NCBI GenBank assembly: GCA_963710645.1
Contig: CAVQBD010000009.1
Coordinates: 1,240,001 to 1,304,000, forward strand
Direction: 5' to 3'
Source of the DNA: FEB-10 sp963710645
GTDB lineage: Bacteria > Acidobacteriota > Thermoanaerobaculia > Thermoanaerobaculales > Sulfomarinibacteraceae
DNA: 64,000 nucleotides
Both the position numbers and the translations under genes were made by a program. Below are positions 47,891 to 55,992 of the stretch, in pieces (position 1 is the first letter of the stretch; each line of letters opens with the position of its first letter). Below the pieces are notes generated by a model. The model worked only from the letters and a program-made list of their open reading frames with translations. It made no database searches and was not told where the DNA came from.

Positions 47891-49681
47891 ATGGAAATCA
47901 GAGAGGACCTGGCCTCTCAGAAGCGACGGGCCGCCATCGCCCTGGTTGCCGTAGTCCTGGCCTTCGGCGCCATCCACCTTCGTTTGGGGCAGCTGCAACT
48001 GATCCAGGGCAGCACCTGGCGACGGCTCGCAGAGAACAACCGCTTGCGCCGCATCCCTCTGATGAGTCCCCGGGGTCGAATCTACGACCGACGGGGTATC
48101 GTTCTTTCGGACAACATCCCCACCTGGGATCTCCTGCTCTTCCCAGACGAAGCGCAGGACGTGGATCGAACGATTCTCTTCCTGGCGCAGATGGGCATCG
48201 GCGGCGCCAGCGAGCTCCGCGAACGGGTCGCCGACCTACGGCTCGCCCGGCTGGCACCCCTGGTCATCGCCGACGACCTCGATTGGGAGCAAGTGGCACA
48301 CATCAGATCTCGCCAGAGCGACCATCCCGAGCTCGCCGTGGTCAGCGGATTCCGCCGCCACTACCCCCTGGCTGAGACCACAGCCCACGTGGTGGGCCAT
48401 CTTCGGATGATCAGCCGCAACGAAATTGAGCAAACGCCCGAACTCGACCAGAACACGCTGGTGGGGGCGAACGGAATCGAGGCGTTGTGGAATGACTTCC
48501 TCTCGGGAAGTGATGGCGAACGCTATGTGGTGGTCTCGGCGGTTGGCCGCCAGATCGGCGTCGTTCGAGAACGGCCCGCCGAGGCCGGGCGAGATCTCGG
48601 CACCACCCTTGACTCCCGGCTCCAACTCATCGCTGCTGAGGCCCTTGGTGAGGAGACGGGAACGGTTGTCGCCCTGGACCCCACCACCGGCGCGATCCGG
48701 GTCCTCTACTCATCACCAAATTTCGACCCGAGCCTGTTCGCGGGACGACTCTCCCGGTCACAGTGGCAGGAGCTGAGCTCTGGCCCCGAACACCCTCTCC
48801 AGGATCGGTCGCTCCAAGGGGTCTACCCTCCGGGTTCCACGATCAAGCCGTTCTTCACCATGGCGGGTCTGGCCGAGGGTGAGATCACGGCCAACACCTC
48901 GATCAATTGTCGCGGCAGCGTGACCATCTACGGCCACCGATTCCGCTGCTGGCGGCGGGGGGGACATGGCCTGGTGGACACGGTTCGCTCCCTCGAAGTG
49001 TCCTGCGACCCCTTCTACTACCAACTCGGCTACCGCATGGGCATCGAACGCATGGCTCAGTGGCTCGGACTCTTCGGTTTCGGCCAGCCCACCGGAATCG
49101 GCCTGGTGCCCGAGAACACGGGACTGGTGGGAACCCCGGAGTGGAGCCGTCGGGTCCGGGGTACACCCTGGTACCCGGGCGAGGCGATCTCGGTGGCCAT
49201 CGGCCAGGGGCCGGTGCTTACCACTCCGATTCAGCTGGCACGCGCCTACGCCGCGCTGGCCAACGGCGGCTGGTTGATCACTCCCCACCTCGTGGAGTCG
49301 GCCAAGCTGCCGGAGCCGGTGGATCTCCACCTCGACCACGAGAGTCTTGCCCTGGTGAGAGAGGGCCTCGAGTTGGTCGTCCATGGCTCCAGGGGTACCG
49401 CCCGCGCCCAGAAGCGTCTCCCCATGGCTGGGAAGACGGGAACCTCGCAGGTGGCACGTCTCCAGGAGGGTGTCCAATCCGACGAACTGCCGCGTCACCT
49501 CCGGCACCATGCGCTGTTTGTCGGTTGGGCGCCCTTGGATCGTCCCAGGTTGGTGGTGGCCGCCGTTGTGGAGCACGGTGGCGGTGGCGCCTCGTCGGCC
49601 GCGCCGGTGGTTGCCAGGGTCGTCGAGGCTGCCATGACCGAGTGGGATCTCCCACCCACCCAGGGGGAAGTCAAACGTTAA
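47891..49681 (+). CDS. mrdA: Penicillin-binding protein 2 (elongasome transpeptidase)
   Basis: A 596-residue class B PBP that cross-links lateral wall. N-terminal membrane helix (AIALVAVVLAFGAIHLRLGQL), pedestal and dimerisation domain (RGRIYDRRGIVLSDNIPTWDLLL), then transpeptidase motifs: SxxK in GSTIKPFFTM, the SxD variant SCDPFYYQLGYRMG usual for PBP2, and KTGTSQV. ATG at 47891. The C-terminal VKR and stop TAA are encoded in a GTTAAAC/GTCAAAC heptamer array that begins a 409-base repeat insertion before rodA. Confidence 0.96.
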   Translation: MEIREDLASQKRRAAIALVAVVLAFGAIHLRLGQLQLIQGSTWRRLAENNRLRRIPLMSPRGRIYDRRGIVLSDNIPTWDLLLFPDEAQDVDRTILFLAQMGIGGASELRERVADLRLARLAPLVIADDLDWEQVAHIRSRQSDHPELAVVSGFRRHYPLAETTAHVVGHLRMISRNEIEQTPELDQNTLVGANGIEALWNDFLSGSDGERYVVVSAVGRQIGVVRERPAEAGRDLGTTLDSRLQLIAAEALGEETGTVVALDPTTGAIRVLYSSPNFDPSLFAGRLSRSQWQELSSGPEHPLQDRSLQGVYPPGSTIKPFFTMAGLAEGEITANTSINCRGSVTIYGHRFRCWRRGGHGLVDTVRSLEVSCDPFYYQLGYRMGIERMAQWLGLFGFGQPTGIGLVPENTGLVGTPEWSRRVRGTPWYPGEAISVAIGQGPVLTTPIQLARAYAALANGGWLITPHLVESAKLPEPVDLHLDHESLALVREGLELVVHGSRGTARAQKRLPMAGKTGTSQVARLQEGVQSDELPRHLRHHALFVGWAPLDRPRLVVAAVVEHGGGGASSAAPVVARVVEAAMTEWDLPPTQGEVKR

Positions 49682-50040
49682 ACGTTGAAAGTCGAAAACA
49701 CCACCACCCTCCCACCCGGAGCGAAAGGGCGCAATAGGCGGGCGTGCCGTCTTTGACATTGTTGGGAACCAAGGTGCTGGCAAACTCATCCCGTGAGGTC
49801 CCAACAATGTCTAAGGGGGCAACCTCGGGGAGCTCGGTCGGGAGATGGGCGCGCTGAAATCAAGAGGATCTTCCCATACATCCGGGCCGGTGCCAGGCAC
49901 CGTCGAAATCGCATCGGAGCACGAGATCGATACATCTGCGGCGGTGCCTGGCACCGACATGGAGATCGGAATACGGGGTGGAAACCTCGGGGAGCGCCTT
50001 GGGGAGATGGGCGCGATTAAATCAACTGGGGGTCTGGACA
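49670..50040. repeat. Compound repeat inserted between mrdA and rodA (copy 7)
   Basis: No gene between 49682 and 50090. Heptamers GTCAAAC, GTTAAAC, GTTGAAA, GTCGAAA (49670-49697); CCCTCCCACCCGG; flank GCGCAATAGGCGGGCGTGCC (49729-49748); stem arms CTTTGACATTGTTGGGA (49751-49767) and TCCCAACAATGTCTAAG (49799-49815); flank GGGGCAACCTCGGGGAGC and GAGATGGGCGCGCTGAAATC (to about 49861); paired palindromes CGGTGCCAGGCACCG (49888-49902) and CGGTGCCTGGCACCG (49942-49956); a second right flank AACCTCGGGGAGCGCC...GAGATGGGCGCGATTAAATC (49983-50026). Confidence 0.92.
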
Positions 50041-50090
50041 AGGGTCCGGCGGTCACAGCCGTTCGTCGGCGGGCGGGTTAGAATCAGCCT

Positions 50091-51167
50091 GTGGAACATC
50101 GAATCGACGCATGGATGATTCTCGCGGTGGTCGCCATCCTCGCGGCGTCCCTTGCCACCCTGCACGCCGTCGAACCGGTGCTCGGGTCGGGCCTCCTCGT
50201 CCGTCAGGTATTGTGGGGTGCGGCGGGACTCATCCTGCTCTGGCTCCTATCCCTGCCCAACCTCACATTTTACGAACGAATCGCGCCCGCCGCTTACGGT
50301 CTCAGTCTGGTTGCTCTGGTGGCGGTACTCGTCTTCGGTGAAATCCGCGGCGGGAGCCGGGCATGGTTCGCCGTCGGTCCATTCACCATACAACCGAGCG
50401 AGTTCGCCCGGATCGGCGTCATCCTGCTCCTGGCTGCATGGCTGGGACGACGACGGTCGCAGGGGCTCGCATTTCGCGAAGGCCTAGTGATCTCGGCCAT
50501 CGTCGGTGCAGCCGCCATCTTGGTGGTGGCCGAACCGGATCTCGGGGTTGCCCTCACCTATTTGCCGCTGGCAGCTGTGGCTCTCTGGATCGGCGGTGTT
50601 CCGGCCCGTACTTGGATCCTGATCATGGTCCTGACTTTGGTGGCTGCGGGCATTCTCTGGCAGGCGGGGCTGAAACCCTATCAGAAGGAGCGTGTGTTGA
50701 CCGTGATGGACCCCGAACGGGATCCCTACGGCTCCGGATACCAGGTCCGACAATCGAAGATCGCGGTGGGCTCCGGCCGTTTCGCCGGCCAAGGTTTGGG
50801 ACGGGGTTCTCAGTCGCTGCTCAGCTTCTTGCCGGCACAGCACACCGATTTCGCCTATGCGGTCTGGGCGGAGGGGACGGGATTTCTTGGTGCCACCTTG
50901 CTGCTGACCGCTTATGGCCTGTTGATCCTGCGCATCGGCCTGACAGCCCTCGCCACCGAGAGTCGGCACGGTCTCGTGCTGGCATCATTGGTGGGTGCCT
51001 GGCTCGCTTTCCAGATCGTGGTCAACATGGGCATGGTGCTGGGCTGGTTGCCCACAACCGGCATCACCTTGCCGTTGTTTTCATATGGCGGCTCATCACT
51101 CTTGTCCACCTGCATCGGCCTCGGCATCGTCCAGTCGGTATGGCGCCACCGGCTGCTCTACCACTGA
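50091..51167 (+). CDS. rodA: Rod-shape SEDS peptidoglycan polymerase RodA
   Basis: A 358-residue SEDS-family glycosyltransferase that polymerises lipid II with PBP2. About ten membrane helices; family signatures SRAWFAVGPFTIQPSEFARIG, VAEPDLGVALTYL, GRFAGQGLGRGSQSLLSFLPAQHTDFAYAVWAEGTGFLG (with the catalytic aspartate) and LPLFSYGGSSLLSTC. GTG start at 50091 is preceded by TAGAAT six bases upstream and by no ribosome-binding site, so after the repeat insertion it seems to have a promoter of its own. The stop overlaps the rng ATG. Confidence 0.96.
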   Translation: MEHRIDAWMILAVVAILAASLATLHAVEPVLGSGLLVRQVLWGAAGLILLWLLSLPNLTFYERIAPAAYGLSLVALVAVLVFGEIRGGSRAWFAVGPFTIQPSEFARIGVILLLAAWLGRRRSQGLAFREGLVISAIVGAAAILVVAEPDLGVALTYLPLAAVALWIGGVPARTWILIMVLTLVAAGILWQAGLKPYQKERVLTVMDPERDPYGSGYQVRQSKIAVGSGRFAGQGLGRGSQSLLSFLPAQHTDFAYAVWAEGTGFLGATLLLTAYGLLILRIGLTALATESRHGLVLASLVGAWLAFQIVVNMGMVLGWLPTTGITLPLFSYGGSSLLSTCIGLGIVQSVWRHRLLYH

Positions 51168-52654
51168 TGAACTCGGTCCTCTACCTCTCCGTCAATCCCT
51201 TTGAAACACGGGTGGCCCTTCGCGAGAATTCCCGTCTCGTGTCCTACAGCGCCGAGCGCCACCGTACTTCCTCGGTGGTGGGAAACCTCTACAAGGGCAG
51301 GGTCACCAGGGTGCTGCCGGGCATGCAAGCGGCCTTCGTGGACGCGGGGCTGGCCCGTGATGCCTTTCTCTACGTCAGGGAGGCGGGCGGAATCCTCGAT
51401 GACTTCACCGATATCTTCCCCACCGAGGATGGCGACATGGGCATTTCGGACGCCTCGGCGTCCAATATCGGCGACCTCCTCCAGCAGGGACAGGAGGTCC
51501 TTGTCCAGGTGGTCAAGGACCCGCTGGGGACCAAGGGCGCCCGGCTGACGACCCACATCACCTTGCCGGGGAGATTCCTTGTCTATCTCCCAACGGTGCG
51601 CCAGCGCGGTGTCTCGCGGAGGATCGCCGACCCCGATGAGCGGGCCCGTCTGAAGGAAATCATCGACGGCTTCGAGAGCCAGCACGGATGGATTGTCCGC
51701 ACCGCAGGGGAGGACCGGGGGACATCGGAATTGGAGGCCGACCGCGACTACCTGGTCCAGCTGTGGGCACGCATCCAGGCAGGGTCAGAGCGATCTCGTG
51801 CGCCTTCCCTCATCCACCGTGAGCTGAGCCCCATCCTGCGCACGGTGCGCGACATGTTCACCCATTCCATCCAGGAGGTCTGGGTGGACGACGAGGAGAG
51901 CTTCCAGGAAATTCTCGATTTTCTCGAGCAGACCGAACCGGCGCTGGTGCCGCGCGTCAAGCTGTTCCGCAAAACCACCGATCTGATGACCGATTTCGGC
52001 ATCGAACGCGAGCTCGAAAAGGCCCTACGGCCAAAGGTCTGGCTGAAATCGGGGGGCTACCTGGTTGTCAACCAGACCGAGGCTCTGGTGGCCATCGACG
52101 TGAACACCGGCAAGTATGTCGGCTCCACCTCGTTGGAGGACACCGCCTTTGTCATCAACATGGAGGCGGTGCGGGAGGTGGTCCGCCAGCTCCGGCTTCG
52201 CCACCTGGGCGGGATCGTGGTCGTCGATTTCATCGACATGGAGGAGGCCGACCACCGCCAGGGCGTTTACGACGCGTTGGCCCTGGAGCTTGCTTCGGAT
52301 CCAGCCAGGACACAGCTGCTCCCCATGTCCGACATCGGCCTGATCCAACTCACCCGCAAGCGCACCAGACCGAGCCTCGAACGGACCCTGAGCCGGGAGT
52401 GTCCCTACTGCCACGGCTCCGGACGTATCAAGTCGCAGGCCACCATCTGTCTGGAGATCCGGCGCGAGCTCTTGAACACCGTGGAACGGGGGGTGGGGGA
52501 CCAGGTCTCGCTGGTGGTCCATCCTGAGGTCTCCCACTACCTCCAGGGACCCTTCCGCGAACTCCTGCGCGAACTCGAGCAGGATCACGGAATCCAGGTC
52601 ATCCTGCGCGAGAATCCGCTGTATCACCAGGAGCAGTACGAAATCACCGGGTAG
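51167..52654 (+). CDS. rng: Ribonuclease G
   Basis: A 495-residue endoribonuclease of the RNase E/G family, acting in 16S rRNA 5' maturation and mRNA decay. S1-like RNA-binding region (GNLYKGRVTRVLPGMQAAFVDAG...GQEVLVQVVKDPLGTKGARLTTHI), 5'-sensor region, catalytic DNase-I-like part with the metal aspartates (AIDVNTGKYVG, GGIVVVDFIDM) and the zinc-link CPYCHGSGRIKS. No C-terminal degradosome scaffold, so it is RNase G rather than E. ATG at 51167 overlaps the rodA stop (TGATG); coupling of rng to cell-shape genes recalls the mre-rng order of other bacteria. Confidence 0.95.
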   Translation: MNSVLYLSVNPFETRVALRENSRLVSYSAERHRTSSVVGNLYKGRVTRVLPGMQAAFVDAGLARDAFLYVREAGGILDDFTDIFPTEDGDMGISDASASNIGDLLQQGQEVLVQVVKDPLGTKGARLTTHITLPGRFLVYLPTVRQRGVSRRIADPDERARLKEIIDGFESQHGWIVRTAGEDRGTSELEADRDYLVQLWARIQAGSERSRAPSLIHRELSPILRTVRDMFTHSIQEVWVDDEESFQEILDFLEQTEPALVPRVKLFRKTTDLMTDFGIERELEKALRPKVWLKSGGYLVVNQTEALVAIDVNTGKYVGSTSLEDTAFVINMEAVREVVRQLRLRHLGGIVVVDFIDMEEADHRQGVYDALALELASDPARTQLLPMSDIGLIQLTRKRTRPSLERTLSRECPYCHGSGRIKSQATICLEIRRELLNTVERGVGDQVSLVVHPEVSHYLQGPFRELLRELEQDHGIQVILRENPLYHQEQYEITG

Positions 52655-52781
52655 TCAAGATCGCTCAATTCGCCCCGCGAATCGAGCGTTTCACAGGATC
52701 GAAGCAGTCGGCGCACTCGGCGTTGTGCAACGACCAGGGAGATCTCGGAGCGCCCAGAGGCCCAGCCGTCCGATCTCATAC

Positions 52782-52830
52782 CATCAACTATTTACTATTC
52801 GCTATTCACTATTCACTATTCACTATTCAC
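52782..52830. repeat. TATTCAC heptamer array after mqnC
   Basis: CATCAAC, TATTTAC, TATTCGC, then four exact TATTCAC units. The array ends 7 bases before the mqnC stop codon. The word is the same as at 804-824 next to rlmN. Confidence 0.85.
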
Positions 52831-52837
52831 TTCCGCG

Positions 52838-53917
52838 CTACAGCGGCTCGTACAACGTACGACGCTGGCGGGGGATGTAGCCGGCGCCGCGGATCACCCG
52901 TTCCATGTCGGCCTGCGACATGCGGTACTCGGCGCCGGCCGCCGCCACCACATTTTCTTCGAGCATGATCGAACCGAGGTCATCTGCCCCGAAGAGGAGT
53001 GACAGCTGGCCGATTTTGGGGCCCTGAGTGACCCAGGAACCCTGGACATGGCTGATGTTGTCGAAGGCGAGTCTGGAGATGGCCAGAGTCCTCAAGTAGT
53101 CGTAGCCGCCGGACGGCTCGACCTCACCCTCCAAATCAGTGGCCTGGTCCTGGAAGGTCCACGGGATGAACGCCGTAAAACCACCGGTGTCGTCCTGAAC
53201 CTCGCGCACACCGAGGAAGTGCTCGACCCGTGCGGAGTAAGGTTCGCCGACGCCGAACATCATGGTGGCGGTGGTCCGGAGACCGAGCTGGTGGGCTTCT
53301 CTATGGACCCGCAGCCAGTGGGCGGTGGGGGCCTTGGCCCGGGACCAGATCCTCTTGCGCGTCTCCTCCTCGAGGATTTCAGCCCCGCCCCCTGGAATCG
53401 AGTCCAGGCCGGCGGCCACGAGCCGTGAGATGACCTCCTTGACCGCGAGCTTTTCGGCCTTGGCCACAAAGAAGATCTCCGGCACCGAGAAGGCGTGGAG
53501 ATGGATTTGGGGAAAGGTCGACTTGAGGTTGCTCAGGAGATCCTCGTAATAGTCCAGACGCAGCGAGGGATGCACGCCACCCTGTAGGAGGATCCCTGTG
53601 CCGCCAGCGGCCACGGTCTCGGCCACCTTCTCGATGATCTTGTCGAGTGGCAGCAGATACGCCTCGTTGTCGTCGAGCTTGCGATAAAAGGCGCAGAATC
53701 GGCAACGGTAGATGCAGACGTTGGTGTAATTGATGTTGCGGTCGATGATGTAGGTGGCCTGGTGCGGATCCGCCATCCGGTCGCGCACGACTGCGGCGGC
53801 CTGTCCGAGCTCGAGCAGCGGTGCGCTGTCGAATAGGGTCTGCAGATCTTCGCGGTCCAGACGATCACCCGAGACCGCTCGATCAAGAATGCCGTTCACA
53901 ACGGTTGAGTCAGCCAT
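52838..53917 (-). CDS. mqnC: Cyclic dehypoxanthinyl futalosine synthase
   Basis: Radical SAM enzyme of the futalosine route to menaquinone, cyclising dehypoxanthine futalosine. The cluster motif CIYRCRFC (residues 68-75) follows IIDRNINYTNV, a spelling typical of MqnC rather than MqnE; LQGGVHPSLRLDYYEDLL, GLDSIPGGGAEIL and TTATMMFGVGE are family blocks. ATG at 53917 is chosen; the leader carries a 23-base hairpin ending 15 bases before it. MqnA, B and D are not in the window. Its presence implies menaquinone as a respiratory quinone, consistent with the cytochrome bd-like complex at 11.5-14.2 kb. Confidence 0.93.
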   Translation of the reverse strand: MADSTVVNGILDRAVSGDRLDREDLQTLFDSAPLLELGQAAAVVRDRMADPHQATYIIDRNINYTNVCIYRCRFCAFYRKLDDNEAYLLPLDKIIEKVAETVAAGGTGILLQGGVHPSLRLDYYEDLLSNLKSTFPQIHLHAFSVPEIFFVAKAEKLAVKEVISRLVAAGLDSIPGGGAEILEEETRKRIWSRAKAPTAHWLRVHREAHQLGLRTTATMMFGVGEPYSARVEHFLGVREVQDDTGGFTAFIPWTFQDQATDLEGEVEPSGGYDYLRTLAISRLAFDNISHVQGSWVTQGPKIGQLSLLFGADDLGSIMLEENVVAAAGAEYRMSQADMERVIRGAGYIPRQRRTLYEPL

Positions 53918-53932
53918 CTTCACCTTCAACAA

Positions 53933-54011
53933 CTCCGATTCCTCCCGCGTTCCCTCCTCGCCTTCAGGCCGACACAGGAGCGGTCAGAAGGGAACACGGG
54001 AGGAATCGGAG
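53933..54011 (-). terminator. Long hairpin between rho and mqnC
   Basis: Arms 53933-53955 and 53989-54011, 23 bases each with a single mismatch that is G-U compatible on one strand, beginning CTCCGATTCCTCCCG. It begins 13 bases after the rho stop codon and ends 15 bases before the mqnC start. No T-run follows, so it may be a processing or attenuation structure as much as a terminator. Confidence 0.6.
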
Positions 54012-54024
54012 CCAAACCCGGGCG

Positions 54025-55383
54025 TCAACCCTGTGACATCTGCTCCAGGAACTCCTTGTTGGTCTCCGACTTGTCGAGACGCTCGAGCAGCAGCTCCATG
54101 GCCTCCACCGCCGACAGTGAGGACAGGACCTTGCGGAGGACCCAGATGCGGCGCAACTCCCATTCGTCGATGAGCAGCTCCTCCTTGCGGGTGCCCGACC
54201 TGTGAATGTCGATGGACGGGAAGACCCGGCGCTCCACCAGTTTGCGGTCGAGGTGGACCTCCAGGTTGCCGGTGCCCTTGAACTCCTCGAAGATCACGTC
54301 ATCCATCCGCGATCCGGTGTCCACCAGGGCCGTGCCGATGATCGTCAAGCTGCCGCCCTCCTCGATGTTGCGGGCCGCACCAAAGAACCGCTTGGGTTTC
54401 TGCAGCGCGTTGGAGTCCACGCCACCCGACAACACCTTGCCCGACGGCGGAACTACGGTGTTGTAGGCCCGTGCCAGGCGAGTGATGGAATCGAGTAAAA
54501 TCACCACGTCACGCTTGTGTTCCACCAGGCGTTTTGCCTTTTCGATGACCATCTCCGCCACCTGAACGTGGCGAGTCGCCGGTTCGTCGAAGGTGGACGA
54601 AATCACCTCCCCGCGGACCGACCGCTCCATGTCGGTGACCTCCTCGGGACGCTCGTCGATGAGCAGCACGATGAGCGTGATCTCGGGGTGATTCACGGTA
54701 ATCGAGTTGGCGATGGCCTGCAACATCATGGTCTTGCCGGTCCGGGGTGGGGCCACCAGCAGACCGCGCTGTCCTTTGCCAATGGGAGTCACCAGGTCCA
54801 TGACCCGGGCGGTCATGTTGTCAGGCACCTCGAGCACGACCCGCTCTTCGGGGTAGAGCGGCGTCAGGTTGTCAAAATGGACCTTCTCCATGGAGACTTC
54901 CGGCGGCTCGAAGTTGATCGCCTCGACCTTGATCAGGGCGAAGTACCGCTCTCCCTCCTTGGGAGGTCGGATCTGTCCGGAGACGGTGTCACCGGTGTGC
55001 AGATTGAAGCGGCGAATCTGGGACGGCGACACGTAGATATCATCCGGACCAGGGAGATAGTTGTACTCCGGAGCCCGCAGGAATCCGAAGCCCTCCGGCA
55101 GCACTTCGAGCACGCCCTCACCGAAGATCAGTCCCTCACGTTCGGTCTGCCGTTGGAGAATTCTGAAGATCAGGTCCTGCCGACGCATCCCGGAGGGATT
55201 CTCCACGCTGAGGCCCTTGGCGATGGCCGACAATTCGCTGATGGTCATCTCCTTCAGCTGGGTCAGATCCAACCGCCCGTCGTGGGCAACCTCGGTGGAA
55301 ATCTCGTACTCCTTGATCTCGTCATCGAGATCGAGCGGAATCACCACCGGTTCTTCAGTCGTTTCCTTCTTCTTGCGTCCCAT
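54025..55383 (-). CDS. rho: Transcription termination factor Rho
   Basis: Hexameric RNA-DNA helicase that ends transcription. N-terminal Rho-N helices (LDLTQLKEMTISELSAIAKGL), the cold-shock-type RNA-binding fold (VLEVLPEGFGFLRAPEYNYLPGPDDIYVSPSQIRRF), Walker A LLVAPPRTGKTMML, Walker B VVILLDSITRLARAYN, and the Q/R-loop region (GGSLTIIGTALVDTGSRMDDVIFEEFKGTGN). ATG at 55383 lies two bases after the engB stop, preceded by GGGGAGAC. 452 residues, no large insertion. Confidence 0.97.
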   Translation of the reverse strand: MGRKKKETTEEPVVIPLDLDDEIKEYEISTEVAHDGRLDLTQLKEMTISELSAIAKGLSVENPSGMRRQDLIFRILQRQTEREGLIFGEGVLEVLPEGFGFLRAPEYNYLPGPDDIYVSPSQIRRFNLHTGDTVSGQIRPPKEGERYFALIKVEAINFEPPEVSMEKVHFDNLTPLYPEERVVLEVPDNMTARVMDLVTPIGKGQRGLLVAPPRTGKTMMLQAIANSITVNHPEITLIVLLIDERPEEVTDMERSVRGEVISSTFDEPATRHVQVAEMVIEKAKRLVEHKRDVVILLDSITRLARAYNTVVPPSGKVLSGGVDSNALQKPKRFFGAARNIEEGGSLTIIGTALVDTGSRMDDVIFEEFKGTGNLEVHLDRKLVERRVFPSIDIHRSGTRKEELLIDEWELRRIWVLRKVLSSLSAVEAMELLLERLDKSETNKEFLEQMSQG

Positions 55384-55384
55384 T

Positions 55385-55990
55385 TCAGTCTCCCCGTTGA
55401 TGTTCAGTTCGCCAGCCGGCGACCACCTCATCGATTCCGGCCATGAGCTCCCTGCGACCCTCGCCGGTTTGAACGCTGACTGTCAGTGGCTGCCGCGGCA
55501 GCCCGAGTTGCTGCTGGACCCGCTGCCGCATCTTCGCCTGCTGGCCACGACCCACCTTGTCGGCCTTGGTCAGTACCACCAGCCGCTCCACTCCCGAAGC
55601 CAGCAAGAGTTCCTGGAGATCCAGATCCAGCGCTGTGGGCCCGTGACGAATGTCAACCAGAGTCACCACACCCGCCAACCGTTCCTCCTGGGCCAAGTAC
55701 AGCCCCAGTTCCCGGCCCCAGTCCTCCCGCAGCTGCCTGGCCACCTTGGCGTAGCCGTAGCCCGGCAGGTCAACCAGGTAGAAGGATTTGTTGACCAGGT
55801 AAAAATTGAGCGTTCGCGTCTTGCCGGGCGCCTTGGCGACCCGGGCGAGCTTGCGCTGGAAGAGCCAGTTGAGCAGGCTCGACTTGCCGACATTGGACCG
55901 GCCAGCCACCGCGACGTGGGGAAACCACTCCCGCGGTCTGTCCGGCGCCCGCAATGCGGCGCCGCGGAATTCAACTTCTCGAATGTCCAC
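55385..55990 (-). CDS. engB: Ribosome-biogenesis GTPase EngB (YihA/YsxC)
   Basis: A 201-residue GTPase needed for 50S subunit assembly. G motifs in order: G1 AGRSNVGKSSLLN, G2 region GKTRTLNFYLV, G3 DLPGYGYAKVAR, G4 LTKADKVGRG, G5 VSVQTGEGRREL. GTG start at 55990, two bases after the lon stop TAG. It sits between lon and rho on one strand. Confidence 0.96.
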   Translation of the reverse strand: MDIREVEFRGAALRAPDRPREWFPHVAVAGRSNVGKSSLLNWLFQRKLARVAKAPGKTRTLNFYLVNKSFYLVDLPGYGYAKVARQLREDWGRELGLYLAQEERLAGVVTLVDIRHGPTALDLDLQELLLASGVERLVVLTKADKVGRGQQAKMRQRVQQQLGLPRQPLTVSVQTGEGRRELMAGIDEVVAGWRTEHQRGD

Positions 55991-55992
55991 AT

